In this document: positions 13,633 through 25,569 of the stretch, piece by piece
Layout of the letters: every line of letters begins with the position of its first letter
How positions within the stretch are numbered: position 1 is the first letter of the stretch
Assembly (NCBI RefSeq): GCF_003473485.1
Contig: NC_053044.1
Coordinates: 56,646,091-56,710,090, forward strand
Direction of reading: 5' to 3'
Length of the DNA stretch: 64,000 nt
DNA from: Medicago truncatula
Lineage: Eukaryota > Streptophyta > Magnoliopsida > Fabales > Fabaceae
The notes under the pieces: model-generated
What the model saw: the letters and a program-made list of their open reading frames with translations, nothing else
Told to the model about the DNA's origin: nothing
Database searches by the model: none
Made by a program: the position numbers and the translations under genes

Positions 13633-13740
13633 TAGGGTTCAGAGCGAGAGAGCTGGGGGACTAATTCAATAACTAAGCTGTTGAAACACGTTTCTTAAAG
13701 GTTGGATATTTAGTTGAGAGAATTGGACCATTTTGGCCCA
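13633..13740 (-). promoter_or_regulatory. Telo-box plus site II (TGGGCC) elements of the ZRF1 promoter
   Basis: Read on the minus strand, AACCCTA (13633-13639) lies downstream of TGGGCC (13735-13740). The pairing of a telo-box with site II motifs is known from plant translation and ribosome-related genes, which fits a ribosome-associated chaperone. The same two motifs occur at the equivalent place in the duplicated locus (about 29584-29702). Confidence 0.55.
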
Positions 13741-14184
13741 AACAAGTTTTTTTATGTGGCATTTGTTTTCCCACCCTCCTCTCTTCTCATGCTCCCTCTA
13801 ATATTCTGAAAATACTTCTGTTTCAGATTGTATAATCTAAAATTTTCTTGTATGTATGAAAAACTTGAAAACTTCCCACATTTTTTTCCCTAAAACTTAT
13901 CATTCACCGCCCATAATCCGAATCTCCAACATTGTGTGATTCGTGAAGGTATCTTACTCTAAATTATCACTTTCAAGCCTTTTCGAACACCAAACATAAG
14001 GTAAGGTCGCGTTCCTCCAATTTGATTCCTAATTTTTCTCTCTCTAGAAATTGAACTTGTTTGTATTATATAAGCCGAACTAGATTGATACTGGTTTAGA
14101 TTATAAAATTCGAACATGTTGAATATGCGTTAAAATTGCTTGATTTGTGTTGATTTGTATATGTGGTTTTTGACATTTTTAGAC

Positions 14185-15202
14185 ATGGACCGCATTAGGA
14201 ACGACATAACTTCATCCTCCATTCGAGAGAAAATGCAAAAGGTCGTGACAGAAGGCGTAATGAAAGGGGTATAGGTTGCATTGTTGATGGAACTGGACAA
14301 TCTCAGGTGCACGAGCCTAAGCCCCAACACAATGTTCAGTAAGAGGAGAAGGATGTTTGAGACCATGGTGAGGAGGAGGCGAATGTTGCAGCCTGTGATT
14401 GAGGAGCCACATACAATAAATTCATATCATATCGGGCCACGTGTCGTGGAAGTGCTCACCTAGTATCATCAACATATGGGCAGGAGTGTGTTTGACGAAG
14501 AAGTAAGATACTCCAACTTTTATATTTTTTTTGTGTGTTTTGTTTTTTTATTTATGCAGACTAATGTTGTCTTTTTGTTGAAGTTTTGTATCAATTCAAA
14601 TCGTGTGAACAATGAGAAGAAGTTGAAGGATATACATGAGGGCAAGCAAGGATGTGTTAGCCATATGCTTCAAACATGTACTATGAGTCAACCTATAACA
14701 TTGTTGACCACAACCTGATGTTTGCATTTACTGAGAGATGACACAGGGAGACTTATAGCTTCCGTCTTCTAATTAGGGAGATAACAGTTACATTGTACTA
14801 TGTGTCGTGTCTGCTACATCTCCCCATAAAAGGGATGTCTCTTGAACCACGATGGTTTTATATCCAAAAATGTGCATGCATGTTTCAGTTTCTTGAGATG
14901 AAAGTTTGTGAGTAGTCTTGAATCAGCAGTTGTAGCTAAGGTGTAGAGTAATAAGGAGGGTATATAGATGTATCAGGACCAGTTTGTCCGAATATATTTG
15001 TTGTAATTGGATGATATCATTATCTTCACTGACAAGAGTGTCACTTGTGTTGAGGTTACATGCCCAAAGTACTTATGTGACCTTAAGCTAGTCAATGATT
15101 ATGCACGGGGAACGATTGTTATGACTTACTTGTACATGGGGTTTAACAGTGCATGTCGGTTTGAGATTGTGTGTTTGGCTGGATGCGCGACCTTGTTTCA
15201 GG
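14185..15202 (+). pseudogene. Plant mobile domain (PMD, MAIN/MAIL-like) relic
   Basis: Translating across frames gives PMD-like landmarks. Around 14734-14860 the frames resemble 'ERW..ET.SF.LP..E.TVTL..VS.LL.LPI.G'. At 15007-15201 there is an open stretch with DKSVTCVEVTCPKYLCDL, a Tyr-rich YLYMGFNSACRFE segment and LAGCATLFQ. These correspond to conserved blocks of the PMD, a domain found in MAIN/MAIL1 proteins and carried by plant transposons. Stop codons and frameshifts interrupt it, so it is dead. The start is taken at the first plausible ATG. It may be a transposon cargo copy rather than a former host gene. Confidence 0.6.
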
Positions 15203-15455
15203 TACATCAATATAGTTATTATTATTTTGGAATTGGATCCTTTGCTGCCCTTTCTATTCAGCCATCCATCATTTTCTTAATTTAATGGTTGATTGACTCA
15301 CAAAGGAAAAAATAAAACAAAGGAGAGAGAAAAAAACATGTGGGTTGAATGATTTAGATTAAGACAGCACCAACAACACGAGAGAAATGGTTGGGGATTA
15401 CAATTTTTTTTTAATGTGTTGTGTACTTGTGGTATATGTTATTAAACATCTTTTT

Positions 15456-17272
15456 TATTGAGAAAATGCAAACTAGACTTGCTTCTTGAAAAAATAAGCT
15501 CAATAGGCCTGGCAGATTGGCCCTTGTTTCCTCTGCTCTCTCTTCCATACCAGCCTATTACATGCAGATTAACTGGCTTCCCCAAAGCATTTGCGATGAT
15601 ATTGACCAAACAACCCGTAATTTTATTTGGAAAGGTGCCAATAATAAAGGGGTTCATCTAGTTGGTTGGAAAAAAATAGCTAAACCTAAGCATCTAGGAG
15701 GGTTGAGTTTAAGAGCAGCCAGGGAGGTAAATACTTGTCTTTTAGGGAAGTTGGTTTGGGATTTAACTCAAAGAAATATTAAGCTTTGGGTCAATATTCT
15801 TGCGAATAAATATTCAGCTGGCCAAATTTTTTTGTATGCTTCAACAACCAGCAGTAGCTCACCCACTTGGTCTTCCATCATCCGGGCAAAAAAAGTACTA
15901 TTTAGCGGTTACTCTTGGCAAGCGGGATCCGGTTCCTCCTCCTTTTGGTTCAGCTCTTGGAGTAATTTTGGCCCCCTCGGGTCTCTTGTTTCCGTTATTG
16001 ACATTCATGACCTTCACCTTATTGTCAAAGATGTTATAACAACTAATGGGCATAGGACCCAATCACTCTATACTTCTCTTCCTCCTGCTGTGTCCGAGTT
16101 CATAAATAATAGAAACTTCAGGTTCAACGCCGCAATTGAAGATATCTTCATTTGGCATCACAACACAAATGGAATTTATTCAGCTTAAAGTGGTTACAAC
16201 TGGCTGCTTTCCCGTCAAGGTACTCACGCTGCCACTCAATCTTGGTCATGGATTTGGAAGCAAAAAATTCCGGAAAAATGCAAATTCTTCATTTGGTTGG
16301 CCTGTCAAAATTCTATTCCTACTTTATCATTGCTTCATCACATGAATATTGCTCCTTCGGCAACTTACACTCGTTGTGGTGATTTTGAAGAAACCATCTT
16401 TCACTGCGTTCGTGACTGTAAATTTTCCAGATTTATTTGGCAACATCTTGGTTTCTCGGACCATTCTTTCTTTGCGGCTGTATGTGTCAGAGATTGGATC
16501 AAGGACGGTTTGAACGGTGCTAATTCTATCTTGTTCGCGGCAAGTTTATGGTGGATTTGGAGACACCGCAACTCAATGTGTTTGAGCGATGAAGCCATGC
16601 CTCTCAACAGACTGACCTGGAACATCATGACTAGTGTAAACGAGGTAAAGCTTTGTTTCCATCAGCAGCACCCAGTTGCCGAATCTGTCAGACACATCAG
16701 ATGGAATAACAACAATTTCGACTGTGCAATTCTCAACGTCGACGGCAGTTGTATTGGTTCTCCAACTCGGACAAGTTTTGGTGGTTTATTTCGCAACAAC
16801 GCAGGTTTCTACCTGCTAGGATTTTCAGGTTCCCTTCCTTCATCAGCAGATATTTTAGAAGCGAAACTGTCTGCAATTTTTCACGGTCTTACTTTAGCTT
16901 TGGATAACGGCATTGAAGAGTTGGTTTGCTACTCGAATTCTCTCCTTTCTATCAACCTCATAACTGGTAACTCTCCTAAGTTCCATGTTCATGCTGTTCT
17001 CATCCAGGACATTAAAGATAAATTGTCACAGTTGAATTGTTCTCTCCATCACACGCTTCACGAATGGAATCATTGCGCATATTATTTTGCCAAGCTTGGT
17101 GCAAGTTCTGATGCAGCCTTACGACTTCACTCCTCTCCCCCTGATGACCTACGGCCTTCTTTGAGGAATGATGCTACTGAGACTTTGTTCCCTAGACATT
17201 AGGCTTACTTCCTTTCCTCTTTTCTTCTGTTTCTGTTTTTTTCCTTTTTAGCTTTGTTACCAAAAAAAAAAA
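15456..17272 (+). mobile_element. 5'-truncated L1-type LINE with RT tail, zf-RVT and RNase H, two in-frame stops
   Basis: One frame runs through the end of a reverse transcriptase (LALVSSALSSIPAYYMQ), a zf-RVT region (KCKFFIWL, RCGDFEETIFHC) and a plant L1-type RNase H (NVDGSC, EAKLSAIFHG, HEWNHCAYYFAKLGAS). The frame is broken only by TGA in 'RLAS*KNKL' (about 15487-15489, probably Trp) and TAA at 16186-16188 (probably Lys in 'YSA*SGYNWL'). In the RNase H, the usual 'SDS' reads SNS and the terminal 'AD' reads AY, so the catalytic set is degraded. The copy ends in a poly(A) at about 17262-17275 and is flanked by the 12-bp direct repeat aaacatcttttt (15444-15455 and 17273-17284). Confidence 0.92.
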
Positions 17273-17460
17273 AAACATCTTTTTCAGGTATAAAATTTAT
17301 TTATTTTTAATTGAAGATTGGTTAAATGGTATATTTATAACCATCATCTCTTTGTCATGGATTGGGAGCCGAAGCAGTTTATGGTTCTTTTAGAGAACAA
17401 ATGCAAATTCCTTAACAAAAAATGGAGAATGAAGGCAATGAATTGAAGTGTATCAAACTA

Positions 17461-18259
17461 GGTGGATTATAGGGTGAGGAATCAATTAAGTCCCTCATCG
17501 GTGGACCACGAAGAAAATACCATTTGATTGAATCAATGGTTAAGATTTATTGAAAATAAAATTTGAGAACATCTAGACATTTTCACTTACAATTTTGTTC
17601 CCTATTATATTTGTTCATCCTCTTCAACTCTCTTAAAATCTGTAAATCTAAAAGATACATGCAGAAAACATCTATATCCATTCGGAAATGAAAAAGCAAA
17701 GATGAAAAGTGACAGTATCACAATTTCTTTCACCAAAATTTTTCACATCGTTACAAAATGCCAGTTTAAAGTCAGTTTTGATAACTCTTGTGTTAGAAGA
17801 GAAACCCCTGGAATTTGAAACTTTAATACTTCGTGATGAAACTTTAATGATTCATGGCCATAAGTTAGTTTCCGGCCTTTAGCACACAAACTTATAAGTT
17901 AAAATTTCATTTGAAATGAAGGTGATAAAAAATGGTCTTTAAACTTTAAAAAATTTCAGAAGAACATTGAAAATGGTCTTTATAAATTAAACATATATAA
18001 GCAAGGAACTAATTAAAGCTTGCACATCTTTTACAAAAGTTGAAAGTTTGTAAACTAGTTGATTACAGTTCCTCAATTTTCGGCAAACATTTACGCAATT
18101 GAGGGGTGACAGATGAGGAAGAAGACATAAGGCATGTTTGTGTGTGAACATGTCTTGATGGTTATTTTAATAAATCTAGACCATCAATTAGTTCTAATGG
18201 TATTTTTGTCCTGGTTCATCGGTGAGGGATTTAGTTGAATCCTCACCCTAGAATCCACC
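17461..18259. mobile_element. Mutator-type MITE with a perfect 9-bp target duplication
   Basis: The termini are inverted repeats: ggtggattatagggtgagg on the left and its counterpart cctcaccctagaatccacc on the right. They extend inward over about 90 bp with mismatches ('ccctcatcggtgg' versus 'catcggtgaggg'). The flanks carry the identical 9-mer atcaaacta (17452-17460, 18260-18268). The interior is AT-rich and non-coding. Confidence 0.88.
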
Positions 18260-18268
18260 ATCAAACTA

Positions 18269-19326
18269 ACATTAATCCTCGGAGCAATATAAAAAAGTAT
18301 ACGTTATATTATTAAATTAAATAGTTTCTTTAAATCAATTACAATATAATAATTTTTTTAAGCAATCATAATATAATAGCTTTTTTAAGCACGTAATAAT
18401 ACAATAACTTGTCAATTCAACATGTTAAGATAGTAATCAATATTTCCCTTAAAAAAAAAGATAGTAATCAATATGAAAAGTAACAAACCATTTTTATTAA
18501 AAATCATAAAAATCTTGCATTAATTCTTGTCGAAAAAGAAAAAAAAATCTTGCATTAATATTAATTAGTCCAATTAAATGACCTATATAGTGTTTTTATA
18601 GGGCTCCACATCAGCAAAACATTGGCTCAAGAAGCAGTTTCAAGCCGGGTGAATTTGTTATATAGAGTTGTCATATAAGCAAATTGCAAATCCAAGAAGT
18701 CAAAATTATTTTATATAGTATAGATGGATACGTGGGTATAGATAGATTTCACTTTTCCCATTTAACCTTTCTCTTTGTTTTCTTCTTCTCTCTTCCAATC
18801 CTCTTCTTCATCATGTTACATTTTATTTCCTCTTCTCGTTTTTAAGCTATGAAATATCAACCTTAACACACGCTCACAGCTCACTCACACATTAAAATAG
18901 CCAAAACCGTTGGTATAAGATAAGAAAGGGAGATATATAATAATAAGTGAGAACGACCAAAATCACCAATGCCTAGATCAAACTTTTGTCGGTTAGCAAT
19001 TTAGTGAATCAACATCCTTCAATTCTTCTTAGAACAAGAAAATCCATCCATCCTAAATACAAACCAGATCCCAATTTGTTTTAGTCCTTGGGACCTACAT
19101 TGAAGGCTTGCAGGTCATGCTTAGGAATTCATTTGAAAAGATGGGACTTGGAGGACGTTAGAAGAAGGTTAAGACATATTTTGAAGCAAAGCAATAACAT
19201 AGATTTAGAAGCCAAATCCGCACACTTAGAAGACTAGGAGAAGGGAGGTATAGGTGTTGATTTGGCGCTGATGTGGAGATAAGTGAGTTGATAATGTTCA
19301 TTATTCATTATCACATATTATTACTA

Positions 19327-19423
<97 letters not shown>

Positions 19424-19495
19424 TAAAATATATATTAAAACGATGTGTTTCATTTTTCAATTTTATCCGATGTCCATGATCATTTCTTTTCATTA
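18269..19495. other. AT-rich intergenic DNA with microsatellite
   Basis: No credible gene. It contains a compound microsatellite at 19328-19420: (TTA)n, then a short GT run, then (TA)n. Confidence 0.5.
19328..19420. repeat. Compound microsatellite (TTA)n-(GT)n-(TA)n
   Basis: Direct reading of the repeat tracts. Confidence 0.95.
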
Positions 19496-19504
19496 AATTT
19501 TATA

Positions 19505-21524
19505 GGGTTAATTATGTTTGAGGTCCATACAAATAGGCACGTTTTCAACATTAGTCCCTACTTAAATTTTAATAAATTTTTTTACCCCAACATTTTTGCC
19601 GTTAGCAAAATCGGTCACTGCTGTCAAATTCACACCGACTGGACAAACGGAAGAAACCACATAGACACCACAAGGATACCACGTGGACTCATTAATTGAT
19701 GTGGCATGCCAGCGTGGCAAAAATAATAATTAAATTTAAATTTTTATATTTATTCATTTCAATCATTAATAAAACCAAATTAAAACAAATAAAAATACAT
19801 GAGTTATCTTTTCCATTCGATCATATTCATCTTCAAAGAAAAAAAAAACCTAGAAATTACTAGATCCATCTATCTCTCACCATCTCCAATTCAACAAACT
19901 TCTGGGTTTGTTCCTCTCACCATCTTACCAATTCAAATTCAAAATCAGATATGAATTTCACATTTAAACCCATAAATCAGAACCAAGAAATTGTTCTCCC
20001 ATCCTTGTTGTTGTTGCTTCAGTTGGTTTTGTTAAACCCTTAAATAACAATCGACTCACATGACATCAAGGGCTATGTTTCAATTGCTCTCTTTTCATAT
20101 CCCCAACTTTGCATCTCTTGTTTCTTTCGTCAACCCAAATCCATGAAAACATTTACTTAAAGAAAACCCAACAACAACAACAACAACAACCTCATCTCTT
20201 TTCATTCATAGCACAACAACCACCAAATATCACTTCAAATGCAACCCAGAAACCTGAAAAACATTCCAATCGTATAGAAGAGTGTCGCCGGCGAGAACGA
20301 GGTGGTAAAAAGAGTGTGATGAAGAATTGATGAAGTGAGGGACGAAGAGTATTACTTAGGTAACTGGGGAGAGGTTGTGTTTTGTGTTTGAGGTGTCATC
20401 GAAGGAAGAAAAGGTGATTGAAACCATGGATGGTGGCGAGGAGAATTTTGCAATGTTCGGTGGTGACTGTCGTGATGCCACACAATCCTGTCGCGCCGAT
20501 CTGCCAGTGTCAACATGTTATACAAAACCATGAGATTATTGCCATGTTTCCTCCTTTTTCATGCTGTTCTTGCTGCATCTTTTTTAAGTTGAGTACTGCT
20601 TAGATTGAAATTTATGGATTGAAAAGAGATGGAGCGGGAGGATTTTATCGTAATTTACTTGTTTTAGTTTGTTTTTTTTTAAAAAGATTTTATTTTAATT
20701 TATTATAATTAATAATTAAAATGAAATAAATATCATTTTACCACATGGCATGCCACATCATTTTATGTGTCTATGTGGCAGCTCATGTGTTCGTCTAGTT
20801 GGCAATTCCGTTTGCTCAGTCAGCAAGAAAGTCACAGCGATGACCAATTTCGTTAACGACAAAAACGTTGGGGACTAAAAATTTATTAGGCTTAAATGCT
20901 CTTTTGGTCCCTTAACTATTGAATTGGTATCGCTTTGGTCCCTTAACTAAAAAAAAGATTGTTTGAGGATTTTAAGTTTTTTTTTAGTCTCGTTTTGGTC
21001 CCTTCTGTTCGATTTCCGTTAATTTTAATAAAAAACGTTAAGTGTGGACACGTGTCACCTTGTCATTGGCTCTGAGATATATATTTTTTTTTACAAAAAA
21101 AAATAATATTTTTTTATAAAAAAAAATTAATTAATTTTTAAATATATATATATATATTTTAAATTCTCAGAACCAATGACAAGGTGACACGTGTTAACTC
21201 TGGGACACATGTCACTTTGTCATTGGCTTTGGGATTTTTTTTTTTGTAAAAAAAGAAAAAAACTCAGAGCCAATGACAAGGTGACACGTGTCCAGGAGTT
21301 AACTTTTTTTTAAAACCCTAACGTAAACCTAACAGAAGGGACCAAAACGAGACTAAAAAGAAACTTAAAATCCTCAAACAATATTTTTTTAGTTAAGGGA
21401 CCAAAACGATACCAATTAAATAGTTAAGGGAGCAAAAAAGCATTTAAGCCAATTTATTAAAATTTAAGTAGGGATTAATGTTGAAAACACACTTATTTAT
21501 ATGGACCTTAAACATAATTAATCC
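19505..21524. mobile_element. Mutator-type long-TIR element hosting a nested MITE
   Basis: The left terminus reads gggttaattatgtttgaggt and the right terminus is its imperfect inverse (ccttaaacataattaatcc). The arms remain complementary inward over more than 200 bp: 'acgtgg..tgatgtggcatgcca' against 'tggcatgccacatcattt', and 'tttgccgttagcaaaatcgg' against 'aatttcgttaacgac'. The 9-bp flanks are aattttata (19496-19504) and aattttcta (21525-21533). The interior has a Gln-rich open frame (CAA repeats at about 20170) but no transposase. The right arm is split by the element at 20889-21450. Confidence 0.82.
20889..21450. mobile_element. Mutator-type MITE nested in the element at 19505-21524
   Basis: A 562-bp near-perfect hairpin: ggcttaaatgctcttttgg at the left, its inverse ending gcatttaagcc at the right. 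It carries internal copies of 'gccaatgacaaggtgacacg'. A perfect 9-bp duplication aatttatta flanks it (20880-20888, 21451-21459). It interrupts the right arm of the older element and shares its terminal repeats with the element at 920-2068. Confidence 0.93.
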
Positions 21525-21533
21525 AATTTTCTA

Positions 21534-22226
21534 TGAGAAGTTGTTTTATTAAATGATGATATTTTAAGAATAACATCAATAAATAACGTGAAAGTAGTTA
21601 AAACAACAACTACCCTAAAAAAACTACTAAAATGGTCTACCTATCTTATATTATAGTAATAAGTAACCAAACACCCATCAAATAGCACATATGACTCACA
21701 AACGTGGATGTAATTAAGTGGATGTTTGGTCCTCTCAAAGGAAAAAAGAAAGTGGATGTTTGGTGTAAAAAACTTAACTAGACATGTGAAGTGTGAGAAA
21801 TTGATATGGACATGGAATTTCGAAATTGAAGGTTGAAACAACCCTAATTATACACCTAAATAAAATATTGCAATATATACAATAGTGCTTTTTTGTTAGT
21901 AATTTTAAATTAAACAATATTCATTCCGGTTACTATTATCAATAAAAAATCACATTGTATATTAATTGAATAATTGATATATCTGATCTATATATAGACC
22001 ATATTCAATGAATTTAAAAGTGATTTTTTATCTATACTAATGATCGGAGGAAGTGACTGTTAAATTAAAACTTTTGCTAATGCTAATTTTCTAAATAAAG
22101 CATCTTTCAATTGAGTTATTGTAAAAAAAAATCTCACAAATCACAATTATGCTATAGACTGAATGTATACAGAGAATAGTAAGGTTTAGTGTTATATATA
22201 TAAAAGCGACATCGGTTAGCACGTAA
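21534..22226. other. Intergenic DNA with a small MITE
   Basis: At about 21921-22053 lies a hairpin of about 130 bp: 'cattccggttactattatc' against 'atactaatgatcggaggaag', with 'aaaaaatcac' against 'gtgattttttat'. It is probably a Stowaway-like remnant. No coding sequence is seen. Confidence 0.55.
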
Positions 22227-22300
22227 GACCGCATAGCGCAGTGGATTAGCGCGTCTGACTTCGGATCAGAAGGTCGTGGGTTCGACTCCCACTGTGGTCG
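22227..22300 (+). tRNA. tRNA-Arg, anticodon TCG
   Basis: A complete cloverleaf can be drawn. The acceptor stem GACCGCA pairs with TGTGGTC (one G-T). The D arm contains AGCGCAGTGGATTAGCGC. The anticodon stem TCTGA/TCAGA holds the loop CTTCGGA, giving anticodon TCG. The T arm is GTGGGTTCGACTCCCAC. The discriminator base is G and no CCA is encoded. Both internal promoter boxes are intact, there is no intron, and a run of six T follows. Confidence 0.97.
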
Positions 22301-22301
22301 A

Positions 22302-22307
22302 TTTTTT
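22302..22307 (+). terminator. Pol III terminator of tRNA-Arg
   Basis: A run of six T starting 2 nt after the last tRNA base. Confidence 0.8.
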
Positions 22308-22736
22308 GAATTTTATATTACGTATTTTATATTACGTATTTTATGAAACGACGTCGTCCCATTCCTATACTAGTTTACTGTTACGACTTGGTTGCCACCT
22401 AATCGGAAGTTTTTTTTTTTCTTTCCAACGGGAATGCAAAGAAAATAAGTTATCTAAAATACAACAATGTTCCTTCATTTTTTAAACATTTAAATGAGAA
22501 GGGATACACTGAATACGGGTTTAGACGTGGTAAGCCATAGTAATGAAAATAGAAAAATGTTAACGACACATAATTTTTTTCACACACTCTTATTAATTGG
22601 TTAAAATTCACATGAAACTTACTAATTTTATATGAAACCCACATGAATGTGTGTTGTTAAATAACACTTTCAAATATAATAATATCAAGTTTTTAGACCT
22701 CTAAAAAAATGTTAATAAGATGATATATTATTTTTG

Positions 22737-23131
22737 AGAGTCAATTCTTTGATTCAAGTTGGTTTTTAGATTTTGTGTTGTGCTCTTTCGGTGGATTGGA
22801 GGTCGCGAGGTTTGTGATAGTTGTATGATCCTTCGGTTATGTGCTCTTCGAAATGTGGCTCAGTTTGGGTGTTGGGGTCTGAGAGTTTTTATTTTGAGAG
22901 TGTTCTTTGTGGGTGAGTAGTGACGATGGGCGGTGGTGGTTACCGTGTTTACAGTGCTTGTTTTTTTGGAGTCTGTTTTAGGTGGTGATGTGTTTTTGTG
23001 GGGTTATCTTCAGGGTTGTTTTTAGATGGTTATGGTGTACAACCTATATGCGACACCATTTGTATCTTGTTTTGTCCATACCTTACGCCTTGCGGGGATG
23101 ACGTTTAATAATATTTGTCGATTAAAAAAAA
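22737..23131 (+). mobile_element. Short 3' fragment of an L1-type LINE with a 17-bp target duplication
   Basis: About 395 bp of G/T-rich sequence ends in 'cgtttaataatatttgtcg' followed by poly(A), a common 3' end of plant L1 elements. It is flanked by atgatatattatttttg (22720-22736) and atgatacattatttttg (23132-23148), one mismatch in 17. It is heavily 5'-truncated, keeping only 3' UTR-like sequence. Confidence 0.8.
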
Positions 23132-23148
23132 ATGATACATTATTTTTG

Positions 23149-25119
23149 CTTATTATAAAAATTAAGGTGATCCACTCTTATTTTATTTTTTTGTTTGAGA
23201 GATTGATTATTTATTCATTAAGATCTAACGTAAAAAAAATTATAAATGAGTAATATGTATGTGTGAGACTTCTTAAAAAAAAATGTGTGTGTGAGACTAT
23301 TTTTTCAAAAAAAAAAATGTATGTGTGAGAGTATATCCCATCATTCCATTGTAGATGTAACTAAAAAAATATGGGAAATGTTAATAAGTGCCCTAAGAAG
23401 TTTTAAATGGAAACTTTGTCTTGAAATTTGTATATTCAACATATTAAAAAACCAAAAAGTAACTTTTTATACATAAAAGTTATCAATTGTTTCTATTTTT
23501 TGAATCCTTACAAGACCTAAAAAAACATTCATGGCAGATTTTTTTTTTTTGGAAGAATCATGGTAGATGCTTTTAATAATTAGTAACATTGTCTTATTTA
23601 CTTAATCTAAATGTTGAATTTGTTATTCAGGATGCATTTACTAAATTTATTTTGATATTTTCTGGAAAATATATGATATTACAAATTATACATTCTTATC
23701 TAAGTGTTTGGAGTACTCATTTACTGAAACAAATGTCTTTAACTTACGAAACAAAATATTTTTAGAGCAGTAGAGAAATTGTATATAGACAACAAGATGG
23801 TACACAGTAGCAATCTCTTCGTCTTTAAATCACTGATGCATAATCAATTAAATGCAAAAGTATACTACCTTAATTGAATGAGATGTCTTAAACTGTTCAA
23901 AAAATGCACTCCATGTTTTATTTACTTGCTAAATAAACTTTTTTGCAAATGTTTATACAGAATCAGTCATATAGTTCCCCTGTCGCATTTCCAGTATCAT
24001 ATCTAAAGCAGATATGCAAAAATACCGAGTATGATATTTTGAAGACGTTGATCATGTCTCATGAACGACCTTAATACGTAGCTTAACGCATATTTCATGA
24101 CTATAATAACTTATCAAATTCTTAAATTAGTACAAACTACAAATCTGACCAGTGTACTCCAATTTACACAAGGTTATAATTACAATGCTTGCACCAGTGT
24201 TGTCTTTATTTTGGCATTAGTATATATATGCAACTACCAAAATTTCATTGATATAAACGGAGTCCTCTTCCAATAATGCTTCCAATTTTGGAAGAAAAAA
24301 AAAGTTAGCCTGATTAAAGTTTGTATATGCGTAGCCTTCTACAAAAAATAAGAAATGAATAAGACATAATAACTAAAATAAACACAAACATCGGATAAAC
24401 TAAATCAATCCAAACAAGTAAATTATGAAAAAAGATGCAGCGGTGACAATATCGATTTGTTTTAAGTAAATGAGTCAAGCATTGCTGCTACCTTTTCATC
24501 AAGAAGGACAGATGATTTCAATAACTTCGATTTGATCTTGGTTATTGTCATCTGGTTGTTTCCATTGACTTGACACAAACCTTTATTGTCCATTCAATAC
24601 TTCCAGGAACAACGCCACTGATTGGTGTAATCCTTTGTGCAATTATATAGAGATAAAATTTTGAATCGGTTCACTCTCACATTGATAGCAATTACAACTT
24701 TATCAACTAATAATGTTTATGACAGCTATCGCTGAGATGATCTGATTTATATAGAGTTGACAGAAGGTACAAAAGGTGCAGAATTTAAATGTTTATCAAG
24801 GCAATGAAGAGACAAACTTCACATTCCTTTACTTCTCACGTATTGTACTTCATCAGGGCGTGGAATTTAATGTTTAAACAATTTTCTGTGTAGGTTTTTA
24901 TACGCGAGCAAGTGGAAAATCCAACCTTGATAACCAAAATACATTTATTGCTTTGTGAAAATAACACAAACTCAAAATCATTATTGTTTCCACTAACTGT
25001 ATATTTGACTTAAGGACAAATCTTTCTGTTTTCTAAGAACCAATTTGCAGTTTTATTTCTTATTTACTCAAAGCCTAAATATTTAAGAGTTGCAGCAGTT
25101 ATTTTTTAAAAATGAAAAA
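23149..25119. other. AT-rich intergenic DNA, no gene seen
   Basis: Nothing beyond short random open frames. The right end marks the start of homology with the 3' flank of the ZRF1 gene (see 25570-29021). Confidence 0.45.
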
Positions 25120-25569
25120 AAAATACATGTAAAAAGAAAATGACAGAAACATCTTAATTTTGGGTGGGAAAATGTTGCATTGAAAATTGTAAACTCTATT
25201 ATTTATATAAAGATAAGATAAGATATAAAGAAGCAAGCATGAAAACTACAACTACAAAAGCAACCTTTCTGCTCAAGACAGTTCTAAGATAACACAAAAA
25301 TAAATAAGTAAAGTTCTCTTTCAAGGCAAAAATGGTACATATATCTGGTACAGTGATAGAACATTGGCTATAATAATGGTAGAGATCAGGATGGAGTATC
25401 AGCCCATATTCTGTTAGGTCTAAATAATCAAGACAAATAGATAAGTAAATGTATTCCATAGATCAAACTACGGTGTGAAGTATAAATTACTTGAGAAATT
25501 GCATACCCATCAGATTGATGCAACATCTATTTTCATAATTCCATGGATAGATGTGTTATGAATGATAAA

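Noticed and set aside
20109-20330. Gln-rich open frame
   Set aside because: It sits inside the Mutator-type element at 19505-21524, derives from a CAA microsatellite and lacks any domain.
25199-25459. 86-aa minus-strand open frame downstream of the ZRF1 copy
   Set aside because: It lies in the duplicated 3' flank. The matching region of the active gene (10900-11140) is not open, so it is not coding.
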